DNA of 23,234 bases from Chara braunii (taxonomy: Eukaryota; Streptophyta; Charophyceae; Charales; Characeae): contig BFEA01000360.1 of NCBI GenBank assembly GCA_003427395.1, forward strand, positions 1,369,205 to 1,392,438. Direction: 5' to 3'. Positions 8,443-17,607 of the stretch are shown here, one piece after another (positions within the stretch are counted from its first letter, which is position 1; every line of letters starts with the position of its first letter). The position numbers and the translations under genes were made by a program. The notes below the pieces were generated by a model. It was not told where the DNA came from. It saw only the letters and a list, made by a program, of their open reading frames with translations, and ran no database searches.

Positions 8443-9292
8443 TCAGACTTTCTCTTGTAGGTCCTTTCCTATGTCCAGATAGTGCACTATAGCTCCAAAG
8501 TAGTCTGATCTCCTACTTAGAGCATCCGCAACTACGTTGTACTTGCCTTTGACCGGTTTGAGCTCGAAGTCATACTGGTCTATCTCAGCGGCCCACCTAG
8601 TCAACTTAGGTGTCATTTTGGCGTGGGTCTTTAACCATATAAGCGTCTCATGGTCAGAATATACTTTGAAGTGCCTCCCAAGCAGATAATGCTTCCAGTG
8701 CTCTAAAGCCTGCCTGAGAGCATAGAGTTCCCTCTTGTACGTCGAGGTAGCAACCTTTTCTGAGGGCATCCTCGCCGACATGAACTCTACGGGTCTGTAG
8801 CCATTGCCGTCGTCTTGCTGCAACATGGCGCCTATACCATATTGACTCGCGTCCGTGGTGACGACAAATGGCAAAGACGGATCAGCTACTTTAAGGACAG
8901 GATACTCTATGAACGCGCTCTTCAATCTCTTTAGCGCAGACGTACAATCTTTGTCCCATTGCCAGATTGCCTCTTTCTTAAGCAACATGCGCAAGGTAGT
9001 GGCGATAGTAGAGAAGTTCCTCACGAACTTTCTATAGTAGTTAGCTAGGCCTAAGAACGACCGCAACTCTGTCAATGTGCGGGGCGTCGGCCAGTCTCTA
9101 ACTGCCGCTATCTTGTTGTCCTCTCGCTTAATGCCATCTCCGTCCAACACGTGGCCCAAGTACAAGACTTGTGTCTTGGCCCACTCGCACTTCTTCGCGT
9201 TAATCTTGAAGTTAGCTTCTCTCAGCTTCTCCAAGACTTGACTCAAATGAACCTGATGCTCCTGGAGGGTCTTGCTGAAGACTAATATATCA
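8443..9292 (-). pseudogene. pol: Element C RT C-terminal part and RNase H
   Basis: The frame starts at the element B insertion point with D-ILVFSKTLQEHQVHL, the residues directly after the RT YxDD motif. The RT thumb follows (KCEWAKTQVLYLGHVL, RSFLGLANYYRKFV). RNase H follows with catalytic residues in TTDASQYGIG, KRELYALRQAL, YSDHETL and ADALSRR, all kept. It ends at TGA 8443-8445. The right-hand half of the RT is at 18894..20288, and joining the two restores a continuous frame, which proves a single ancestral pol gene. An ORF call starting at the Met of 9246 misses the first 15 codons. Confidence 0.9.
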
Positions 9293-9293
9293 T
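9289..9293. repeat. Target-site duplication, left flank of element B
   Basis: ATCAT here matches ATCAT at 18894..18898. If the LTR is taken as TG...CA, the strict duplication is the 4-bp ATCA (9289..9292), the final T being shared with the LTR. A 4-5 bp duplication is normal for Ty3/gypsy integrase. Confidence 0.75.
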
Positions 9294-10570
9294 GTTATGA
9301 CCCTGGCCAATTTCGAGATACACATCCATTAGAAGGTACAATGCCATCCAATTGCAGAAAGAAATGAATGAACTTGAGATGAGAGAGAGGATTAGAAGAA
9401 GAAGAAGAAGTAAGAAAGAAGAAGAAGAAGATGTACAACAGCAAAGACAATGACAAGGCTCTTCTTCTTCGCCCAACAATCTCCTCCTCCTTATCTCCCC
9501 CTTCTCTTATTCATACAAGAAATAATAATACAATGTTGAATGACTGGTCCAGAGTCAACGTCCAAGTCCCTCTTCTACTGCAGGTATCACCCAAGGTCCA
9601 CCATAGCCATGGCCGCCTCTCCCACTCTTCACTCTCATAGGCCGAGGCTGTGGCGGACTACTAGGCCTTGCCCAGATGTCCAAAGGATAACCCAAAGCAG
9701 CTATGGCTGCTCCAGCTCAGGCCGCCATGCCCAGCCCTGCCTTGAAGCTTCTTGGTGTGGCTCTCCCCGACTGGGGACTCCTTGCTGCAGCGCCCACCAA
9801 GGTGATGAAGATGGCTGCCACCATAGCCAGGTAAGTACCCTTGGCGCTCCTCCCCCTTCCTTCCTCCTTCCTCCTTCTTCCTCCCTCAAGACCTCCTTCC
9901 TCCCCAGAAGCGCTGCTCCAGCTTAGTGCTGCTCCAGCCAGCGCTCCACCAGTGTGTCGCCAAACTTGCACACCGAAAAAGAGGCCGGGTCTTTCGCCCG
10001 GCCTGAAGATATAGCGGTCTGCTTTGCCTCTTGGGCGGTGACTTCCAAGCCGCTGGCCTTCCCAAGCAACCGGTACCTCCTCCTTTTTGGAGGGAAACAT
10101 CATTGCAGACTCTGATATTGCCCCTATAGGCCCTAGACTCAGACTGGTACCTGCTAGACCTAGCCTACACTACCAGCCTCTAAAAATGCCACTTATGTCT
10201 TCTTCTGCTCGGCCTCCGGTACCTACATATTTACCCCCCTGTCGGGTGAGGTACCGGCCTACCCGCTACTTGACTGCTTTTTCCCCGCTGCAACCCTTTG
10301 AAGCCACGGCCACAGGTAAGTACCGGCCCTGAGGGCCCAACGAACGAACAAGTGCCCTGGCGGGCCACACACACACACTTATACCAACCAGCACTCAGAC
10401 AGGCACAGTCATACACACGCAAGCCAACCAGCGCTCAGGCAGACATGCAGTCCAGCAAGCACACACACACACAGACTTAGTAGGCGGGGAACTCAGTAGG
10501 GCATTCAGTCTATGAGCAAAACTCAGAAATCAGTTGTGTGTTTCAGTCCGTGTTTGGACGGGTTATCACA
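9293..10570 (-). repeat. 3' LTR of element B
   Basis: This 1278-bp direct repeat matches 17608..18893 along its whole length. Plus-strand ends are TGTTATGACCC and GGGTTATCACA, an imperfect terminal inverted repeat with TG...CA ends. It contains a short (GAA)n run near 9400..9431, a CT-rich stretch near 9847..9903, CA-rich stretches near 10365 and 10460, and two plus-strand (antisense) CAGGTAAGTACC splice-donor-like 12-mers at 9828 and 10313. A weak TATA-like GGTATAAGT lies on the sense strand near 10379..10387. Reading frames inside it are not conserved between the copies. Confidence 0.95.
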
Positions 10571-10572
10571 TT

Positions 10573-10585
10573 ACCCCCCCCTCAA
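10573..10585 (-). other. Polypurine tract of element B
   Basis: The minus strand reads GAGGGGGGGG followed by TAA and then the LTR start TGTGATAACC. A purine run of this kind next to the 3' LTR is the plus-strand cDNA primer site. It lies about 27 bp after the pol stop codon. Confidence 0.85.
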
Positions 10586-10611
10586 GAGCGAGGTCCCTTC
10601 GAGTGAGTAAC

Positions 10612-11550
10612 TCATTCTGACTCCTCGGCAAACGCATCGTAAGCAAGCAAGGCAAAGAGATTCCTGGAATACTCTGTTGCGGTGAGCCTTGCTGAGATCT
10701 TTGGTGCGGCGTTAGCAGCGATTTGTCGCTCGTAGGCTTTGACAACGCACGGTGTACTGCGTAGCAGTTCCTGTTTGGAGATTCAGTACAGATCGTCTAA
10801 CGGGTGATACATAAAATGAACCTGGTACTGTCTGTTTCTTCCCTTACCGACATGTTGTTTGATTCTATCTATCTCGTACCCGCCCTTGATGGCGCGAGGG
10901 ATCATGTCTTCGCGGTAATCGAATGTCTCGGCGTCACGGTGGAGATACAATTTAGATGAATGGAACACGGGATATGTGTGAAGGTGAGCTGGCACGTCTA
11001 CAACGTACGAAGAGCCAAGGTGATCTTCCCCAATTACATCCAAAACTTCCCAAGGCATGTAGTAGAGTGGGAGGAGTTTGCGTGAGACTCCCTCCTCTTC
11101 TGAGAATTCATACATCTTCACCCAGACGTACATTCCTACCTGAATCTCCGATGGTCGTCGCTTCTTGTTTGCATGGTGGAGCATGGCATGTTGTCGCTTG
11201 GTCATAGCTGCAACAACAACTTTGAGCAAGCGATCATACTTAGCCCTGAAACCGGGCCTACCAGGTGTTAAGCCAGCTGGCTGCTCAGGGAATAAGTAGG
11301 AGAGCGGATTACGGATCTGCCAACCGTAGTGCAACCTGTTGGGTGTCATGGCGGTGGCGGAATGGACGGAGTTGTTGTATAACCCCTTAACAGAATACAA
11401 CTCCTCATCCCATGTCTCCTGGTCCGAAATAATCAACGCGCAGAGAAGTTGAAATACAGTCTGGTTGATCTCCTCAGCCAAACCGTTGGCTTCGGGGTGT
11501 CGGCCAGATGTCATGCACAGTTTGATTCCTAGGTGAGACGTGAAATCCTT
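10612..11550 (-). pseudogene. pol: Element B integrase C-terminal part and chromodomain
   Basis: Same frame as the preceding pol piece, after TGA 11551-11553. It starts with the integrase segment around TSGRHPEANGLAEEIN, which holds the catalytic Glu (GLAE in place of GQTE). The C-terminal domain (MPWEVLDV, TYPVFHSSKLY) follows. A divergent chromodomain comes next: YEIDRIKQHVGKGRNRQYQVHFMYHPLDDLY, then TGA at 10783-10785 where chromodomains have Trp, then ISKQELLRSTPCVV. The frame runs on to a natural TGA at 10612-10614, so the true pol end is about 57 codons beyond the first stop. Confidence 0.88.
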
Positions 11551-12546
11551 TCATTCAGTGCTAATGAAACGCGGATCCCGATCGCTCACAAGAGTCTTCG
11601 GGGTTCCGAATTGCAGCAGGTATTTCTGTTGGAATTCGCGAATCACTAGATCTGTTGGGGCGTGGGGAGGCAAAGGGATCAGATTAAGAAATTTTGAAAA
11701 TCGGTCAACAATCACCATGACTTGTGAATTACCGTTTTTGCTTACCTTACCCATGTCAGTGAAATCGATGGAGACAGACTCCCCGGGACCATCAGGAATG
11801 GGTAGGGGTGTGAGTAGCCCCATGGGCTTTTGTCTGCATGGTTTGATCCATTGACAGACTTGACATTCAGCCACAAATTTCTCAGCAGTCCCTTTCATGC
11901 CAGACCAATCAAACTGTCTCAGCAAATTAGCGTACGTCTTTGCCATGCCGAAGTGCCCGCTCCGACCATGAGCCAAGTTCAGAAAGTGTGTGCGGAGAGG
12001 CTCATGGTTGGGCACACACAAACGGTCATGGTTCCCGTAGCGACGAAAAATCAGTCCTCCATACTCGTGGAAATCAGGTTGACTACTAGGATCAGCCCGC
12101 AACTGCTCAAGGATGAAACTAAGTTCTCGATCCTTGGTTGTCTGCTCTACGAGCTCCTCTTTCAGTTTCTTCCGGAGGTCGTAGGATTTCACAAGGCAAG
12201 TCATGTACTTAGGGTGGCGAGACAATGCGTCAGTGACTCGATTGTAACATCCCTTTTTGTGTCTTAATTCAAAATCGAAGATGTCAATCTCATAAAACCA
12301 GCGAAGCAAGGTAGGGGACAGGGTAGTTTGTTGTTTGATCCACTTCAAGGTCTGATGATCTGAAAAGACTTTGAAGTGGCGTCCCAAAAGATAATGTTTC
12401 CAGTGATCCAACGCCATACGCAAGGCATAGAGCTTGCGCATGTAGGTGGAAGTGGCTACCTTTACGCTGGGCATTCGTTTGCTGTAGTACTCTAGTGGCC
12501 TCAGGTCATCACCGTCATCTTGTTGCAGCACTGCACCAATTCCATA
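11551..12546 (-). pseudogene. pol: Element B RNase H and integrase N-terminal half
   Basis: This piece lies in the RT frame between TAG 12547-12549 and TGA 11551-11553. RNase H continues directly from TTDAS with YGIGAVLQQDDG, then FSDHQTL and TDALSRH. The conserved catalytic Glu of the xELxA helix is Lys here (MRKLYAL, codon 12433..12435; element C keeps RELYAL), so RNase H is probably dead even without the stop. The integrase zinc domain follows (HGRSGHFGM, CQVCQW), with both catalytic Asp residues in SIDFTDMG and SDRDPRF. The stop interrupts the core just before the catalytic Glu. Confidence 0.9.
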
Positions 12547-13797
12547 CTAACTTGCATCCGTAGTAACTACGAATGTCAGTTTGGGATCTGCAATGCGGAG
12601 TACCGGGTAACTTACCAAGGCTTCCTTGAGAGCTGGAAAGGCTTCCGTACACTTGGCATCCCGGGAATAAGGCACATTTTTACTGGTTAGTCGCGGCAAT
12701 GGACGAGCTATGATAGAGAAGCGGGGCACAAACTTCCGATAGTAGGACGCGAGATCAAGGAAAGAACGCAATTCGCGAATGTTCGCAGGCTGAGGCCAAT
12801 CGCGTATGACCTCAATCTTGGTTGCCTCAGGCTCTAGGCCTGCAGCAGACAACCGATGCCCAAGATAGATGACGCTATCCTTCCCAAACTCAGATTTCTC
12901 CAAGTTGAGATGGAGTTGTGTCTTCTTGAGGATAGCGAACACCTCCTCAAGATGCTTGAGGTGTTCCTCCATGGACTTGCTGAAGATCAGAATATCATCC
13001 AGGTACGCTACCACAAACAGGCCAATTTGTTTGTGGAGGACCTTGTCCATGAGGCTTTGGAAAGTGGCGGGTGCGTTCGTAAGACCGAAAGGCATTACGG
13101 TGAACTCATAAAGCCCGTCGCGTGTTTTGAACGCAGTCTTGTGCTGGTCCGCAGGATCGACTTCAATCTGGTGGTAGCCAGACTTGAGATCGATCTTGGA
13201 GAAGACCTTGCACCCGCCTGCGGCATCAAGCAAGTCATCTATACGAGGCAATGGATAAGCATTCTTTCTTGTGATGCGGTTTAGACTGCGGTAATCAATA
13301 CACATACGGAGTTTGCCTCCTTTCTTTGGCACAAACAACACAGGAGCACCAAATTCAGATTCACTAGGTTTGATCCACCCTTTGTCAATCATCTCATCGA
13401 TCTGTCGCCGGAGTTCCTCCAACTCGCCAGGTCCCATACGATACACGCAGCCCTTTGGAGGAATAGCACCCTCGACCAACTCGATGGTGTGTCGAACCGG
13501 TCGCGTGAGGACTCCACGTGGCTCGGCCAGGACTTCTGGAAAACGATCGAGGAGGGTTTGGATGTCTAATGGGACAGGTGGGGGTGGGGAATGAGCAAAG
13601 GGATCACCAAGATCCGGTCGCAAGTCGCGTATAGAGATGACCGAATCTGAAGTAGGATCATTTGGACTATTAGAGGGTAGAGAGGTAGAGGTGCTAGTAG
13701 TAGAAGTACCAGAAGTAGGATCATCAATCAAAGTAGTAGTGGTATTAGCCGCAAAAGTAGAAGACACATGAGCAAGACGAACAAAGGCAACATACAA
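12547..13797 (-). pseudogene. pol: Element B reverse transcriptase and start of RNase H
   Basis: A 416-codon ORF. The first about 70 residues are a Thr/Ser/Pro/Asp-rich linker. The RT follows with CVYRMGPGELEELRRQIDE, SEFGAPVLFVPKK, LRMCIDYRSLN, PRIDDLLDAAGG, FSKIDLKSGYHQ (first catalytic Asp kept), [13 protein letters not shown] and YLDDILIFS (catalytic pair kept). It ends at TAG 12547-12549 directly after the RNase H aspartate motif TTDAS, where a Gln codon is usual. Its N-terminus is out of frame with the protease piece; a one-base indel near 13812..13817 accounts for this, because the pol-like KEDEQLYVAFVRL begins just upstream of the first Met. Confidence 0.92.
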
Positions 13798-14491
13798 TTG
13801 TTCGTCCTCTTTGTGCTTTGCAGAACTTCAATGCATCTAGAAAAGCCACTGGGGATTCGTGTTTCTCATCCAAGAGGACAAGAAGTTCGTTCCCCTGAGC
13901 ATCTTTGACCATGAAGAGTGACTCATTCCACTTGGTCCATTCGCATTGGGACTGCAGCCAGCCCAAGCCAAGGACAGCATCGAAGGGGCACTTGTCAAGG
14001 ACAAAGAATTTCAGTGCGTGGGTGACGGTCTTGCCTTTGTCAAAGGTAGTGCGCACACCTTTGACTGCATGTGTTGAAGAGACAACTTCTTTGTTGCCAA
14101 CTTGGGTCCGGCAAGGGTTCTGCAGGGCCACTTGCTTCATCCCCAAGCCCACCTTGCGTATCCCATGTGGTGACATGAAGTTGGCTGTAGCACCACAGTC
14201 AACCAACACACGGAGATAGCGGTGGTTTATGAGAAGTTTAAACAAGATCAACTTCACTGTCCCTTGGGCACGCTGCTGTTTCATCTCAGCCCAATGCTCC
14301 AAGTGGTAGTGGAAGTCAACCATCTCAGACTCCTCCCAAGGCTCAACATACAAGACATTACTTACCTCAGCCTTGTCTTCAGCAGATGGTTGGGCTTCAA
14401 GGGAGGGCTGCTGATTTTCAACAGAACCGGACTCCCCTGCTGTAGAGTTTGCTGAATCTGACTCTACGCCCGATTCTGGTTTCCCTGCAGC
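13745..14491 (-). pseudogene. pol: Element B pol N-terminus with aspartic protease
   Basis: This frame opens after TAG 14492-14494 inside the end of gag and has no in-frame Met until 14353. It is therefore best explained as the -1 frameshift extension of gag. The first about 45 residues are acidic and low complexity. The protease follows: LRVLVDCGATANFMS holds the active-site Asp, then FDAVLGLGWLQSQ, the flap/second-Gly region. The frame fails at TAA 13745-13747 after AFLDALKFCKA, because a single-base indel near 13812..13817 moves the continuing pol into another frame. Confidence 0.88.
14418..14485 (-). promoter_or_regulatory. Programmed -1 frameshift signal at gag-pol junction of element B
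   Basis: The gag codons CAG GGA AAC contain the canonical slippery heptamer G-GGA-AAC (14479..14485) in correct phase. Eleven nt downstream is a perfect 7-bp stem, GTAGAGT (14461..14467) with ACTCTAC (14442..14448), closing a 12-nt loop. Loop bases TCAGCA (14450..14455) can pair with TGTTGA (14418..14423), one G-U included, giving an H-type pseudoknot. The gag stop TAG (14464-14466) lies inside stem 1. Pol is open in the -1 frame from 14491, so only nine codons could host the shift, and the heptamer is among them. Confidence 0.75.
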
Positions 14492-16059
14492 CTATAACAG
14501 TCTTGAACCTTGTGATTTGGTTTTTGGCAATGCAGGCAAACCCCTTTCTTGAGTCTGCCCCGCCAGTCATTCTCAGTGATCCAGAGGTCAACCCAAGGTT
14601 TGGTAATTGCATCCTCCGGTTTAGGCGGGATCTTGACTCCTTTGGGAAGTTGGACATAACTTTTCCCGACACTCCGATTCGGTCCCTTAGTACTGGCAGT
14701 CTTTTTAAAGGCAGAAAATTTTTCTTCTTCTTTATTTGCATCGGACTCATGGGCTGAAGAACAAACTGTATCGGAGTCCTGTTCTTGGCCGCCACCAAGA
14801 GTGGGGTCACCTGCATCGGCTTCTTCTTCGGCCTCCAACAGGTCATGCACAACAAAACGGTTGTTGCCCTGGAACCGTCTGCCGCCCATGGGCTTTTTGC
14901 TGCCTGCCGTGCTAACGAGGTCTATAGCCTCCAAATTGACTATGTCCTTCATTAAGGTGAGTCAGTCAGTGTATGCAATGTAGTCCCTTCCCAGGCGATT
15001 AGTGAAATTAGTCGGAACCGCGCCCTTAACCACATCTAAGCAAGATTGAGCAGACAATTCCAAACCAGGAGTAGCAAACATCTTGCTTAGATAGGTCCGC
15101 AGGCTTTTCATGGAGCCTATCCACTTGCTGCGCTTGACTTTGTCAAGTTGGATTCTTACTCTAGCAGCATCATCTGGATCCTGATATTGTGTGATAAGGA
15201 GATCCTCGAGGGAGGCAACCGGGGTGGTCCTAAGCCATTTGGCTAGTGCGGTCTTTTGGAACCCAGCCTGCGTCGCTTGGACTTCCAGGAAGCCCCGTAC
15301 GACCGGCTCGACATTCATTCCCATGATCACCGCTTGGGTCTCAGTTTGAGTCCCCAGAATCTCAAAGTAGGCCCTCATGGAGCCGATCCAGGACTCGATG
15401 TCTTCCTTGCCGTCGTACTTAAACGGTATCTGTACCGTTTTTCGGTACACATAGGGACCAGCGTGGTTGGGACCAGCAGCAGCTGGTTCCGGTCTTGGGG
15501 CTGCAGCAGTTGCAGAAGTTCCAGCCTCACTGCTTGTTACAGCAACAGCGGAATCTGCACCTGCTGCAGGTCCCGAGGGGGTTGCCATCACACTCGAAGA
15601 AGAGGTATAAGAAGATACAGTAAGAGGGGCAGAAGTAGTTTCGATCGCAGCTTTTGATCCAGGGGGTAGAGGAAGAGGGTTGGCCACTTGGGCTTGTCGC
15701 AGGTCAGCCACCTCCTTTGTCAATTCATGGTACTTGCGGGTCATATCAGTTAGATCCTCTTGAAGTGTCTGCAGTTTTGCAAAGACTTCAGCGATCTGAG
15801 TGGTGTGGTCCTCAAGATTCCTGACTTGAACAAAGGCTGTGAGTATGGACTGCAACTGTTCCCCACACTGCTCTTCAGTCAGTGAGGGAACAGTCTCTAG
15901 GAGGGCCACTTGCCTTTTCAACAAGGTCTCCTTCCTCTCCTTCTCTGTCTCCTGTTCCCTTTTGATTGCACTGTCTAAGAGTGCTTGCAGATAAGGTTTC
16001 TCAATATCACTGGCTGCATCTAACAAGGCCCGCCACTGAACTGAAGTTAGCTGAGCCAT
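14464..16059 (-). pseudogene. gag: Element B gag, one in-frame stop
   Basis: A 531-codon frame is interrupted once by TGA at 14962-14964 (open pieces 14962..16059 and 14464..14952). The N-terminal 130 residues are helical and charged, likely coiled coil (EKERKETLLKRQVALLE). A Ser/Ala/Thr/Pro-rich linker follows. The capsid-like domain starts near FKYDGKEDIESWIGSM. After the stop, an acidic stretch leads to a zinc knuckle, CLHCQKPNHKVQDC (C-X2-C-X4-H-X4-C), about 12 residues before the natural TAG. The start Met has a favourable context (A at -3, G at +4). The last codons carry the frameshift heptamer into pol. Confidence 0.92.
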
Positions 16060-17592
16060 TATTGGATTGTCAGTATGGACAGGTGGGTCAGAGAGTCGCC
16101 AATCAGCAAAAGAATCAATTAGACTCTCAAGAGGTTCACTCCCCCTCCCGCTTGGACGAAACTCCTTTTCCCAGTCCTAGCCCACCTCAAACGATCACTT
16201 TCCCTCTCTCCCTGTTCTCTCTCCCTCCTCTCTCTCTCCTCTTTCAAGTTGCGAGTCTCCACGGGCATCAGAAATGAACTCAGAAAAACAGACTGAAAAA
16301 CTCAGAGAAGAGAAGGTAGAACTCCTAGCCGGAGCGGCATTTCATTTGGAAGTAGAGAGCAGCAGAATCAAAAAAACACAAACAAACTTCAATGAGAGGT
16401 CTGATCCAGCGACCCTTTCTGATCAGACTGCATACGAGGTCCTCTCGAGTCCAGTCTGACCAGCTCCGTGTCTGTACAACAAATCAGACAACGAGTAACT
16501 AAATGCAACAATGGAGAATTGAGTAGTGTACAGGGTGCGAGTCAAGCCACGGACTGTGCAATCAGAATACATGCGAAACATCTCAGCCAAGATCCCCTCG
16601 ACAGTGGGTGTCCTAATCCGAGAAGAATGAACTCGTACCCCAGCCAAGAAGACAAGAGGTCAATGCCTAACCGATTTGGGTCCAGAGGCTCTTCTTGTTT
16701 GGGCCCGGTCCCGCTGGGTCCCCAGGGTCCCAAGGGTCCCACGTAGGTCTCAACCAGGTCCCAACCAAGAGGAGTTCCACCTGAACTTAGTTCAGTCTCT
16801 ACTGCACTGAAAAACGAAATTTCAACTTCTGGCAGAACCTACAGACTACAACCGTTCAGAGATGAAAAGACAAAGCATTGTAGAAAGATTCGGCATGTAG
16901 GTCAAGATACTTCATTTTCCATCCATCAGGTGAGTAGGTAGATCACACGCATTCAGTCACACAATCAAGACCACAGAGGAGTAGGAAAAGAAACCCAGAG
17001 TACCCCAGCAGGACAATCAATACCATACACATATACATGGGCATCCCGTAGGTGCACGGCACTTACCTGAGTGGCCTTGAGCTTCGAGATGAATAAAACT
17101 CACCCCCCTTCTCATGTGGTCCTCCTGACCCCTCTAACGTTACCCCTACACTAGTGTCCTGTCTCCTAGGAGGGTCTGACTCCAACACCCAAGTGCAACG
17201 CCGGATCCCCCGTCGATGTTGAAGATCAAAATAGCAACTTGCAGTCCGTTGATGCAGAATGGTCGCCGGCCCTCAAGCTCGCCTACTTGAGGGCAGCCCT
17301 TAAGTTGCCAAGTGTCTCCCTTGAATCAGATTCCAGGTGCGAGTGCCTCTCATTGTCACCTCTCTCAAATCGCCTCATGAAGTCTCCTCGAAATGTCTCG
17401 CCACCCTAATCTCACTCTCAGCAACCTGGTTAGGTTCTATGTTGACCCCACATGACCTAACCAGGTGGGGCAGCTTCCCTTAGCCACCCGGCCCCACTTC
17501 CCTCAACCAACCAACCCTAACCCTAAGTGTTGCCCTCAACTACTTAGGTTAGGTTTAGGGCAGCAAAGTCAACTCTCACCAGCAAGTAGAAT
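16060..17592 (-). other. Element B 5' untranslated leader
   Basis: About 1.5 kb without a credible gene. The PBS-proximal 330 nt contain three stable inverted repeats (17513..17560, 17424..17466, 17269..17294). A perfect splice-donor consensus CAG|GTAAGT lies on the sense strand at 17061..17069. A sense-strand pyrimidine tract ending TTTTTCAG at 16293..16300 could be the acceptor, implying an intron of about 0.77 kb. Short plus-strand pyrimidine runs near 16200..16250 are purine-rich on the sense strand. Small reading frames in both directions lack recognisable motifs. Confidence 0.7.
17424..17466 (-). other. Leader hairpin with 12-bp perfect stem (element B)
   Basis: ACCTGGTTAGGT (17424..17435) and ACCTAACCAGGT (17455..17466) are perfect inverted repeats around a 19-nt loop. 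The loop holds a further ATGT/ACAT pair. The hairpin is about 130 nt downstream of the PBS in the genomic RNA, where dimerisation or packaging signals of retroelements commonly sit. Neighbouring hairpins are 17269..17294 (9-bp arms GCCCTCAAG/CTTGAGGGC, 8-nt loop) and 17513..17560. Confidence 0.7.
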
Positions 17593-17606
17593 CCGCTCTG
17601 ATACCA
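17593..17606 (-). other. Primer-binding site of element B (initiator tRNA-Met type)
   Basis: The minus strand reads TGGTATCAGAGCGG one base after the LTR end. The first 12 bases are the standard plant initiator tRNA-Met complement, which primes minus-strand cDNA synthesis. Confidence 0.92.
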
Positions 17607-17607
17607 A

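Larger units (their letters stand above)
6396..9292 (-). mobile_element. Element C, 3' portion (oldest Ty3/gypsy chromovirus, interrupted by A and B)
   Basis: From right to left this holds the end of RT, RNase H, integrase, a broken chromodomain, a short 3' UTR and a 3' LTR remnant. It is cut on the right by element B at 9292/9293, and its reading frame resumes at 18894. The left boundary at 6395/6396 is the outer end of element A's LTR. Two in-frame stops (8443 TGA, 8026 TAA) and a frame-breaking chromodomain deletion show decay. Confidence 0.85.

Noticed and set aside
9540-10103. Reading frames of about 128 codons on both strands of LTR B, with counterparts at 17858..18428
   Set aside because: Similarity only reflects the LTR duplication. 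Indels between the LTRs change the frames and no protein motif is seen.
17510-17560. Telomere-like CCCTAACCCTAAG
   Set aside because: Only two units, and they form one arm of an inverted repeat with GGTTAGG downstream. Better explained as a leader hairpin than a telomeric relic.
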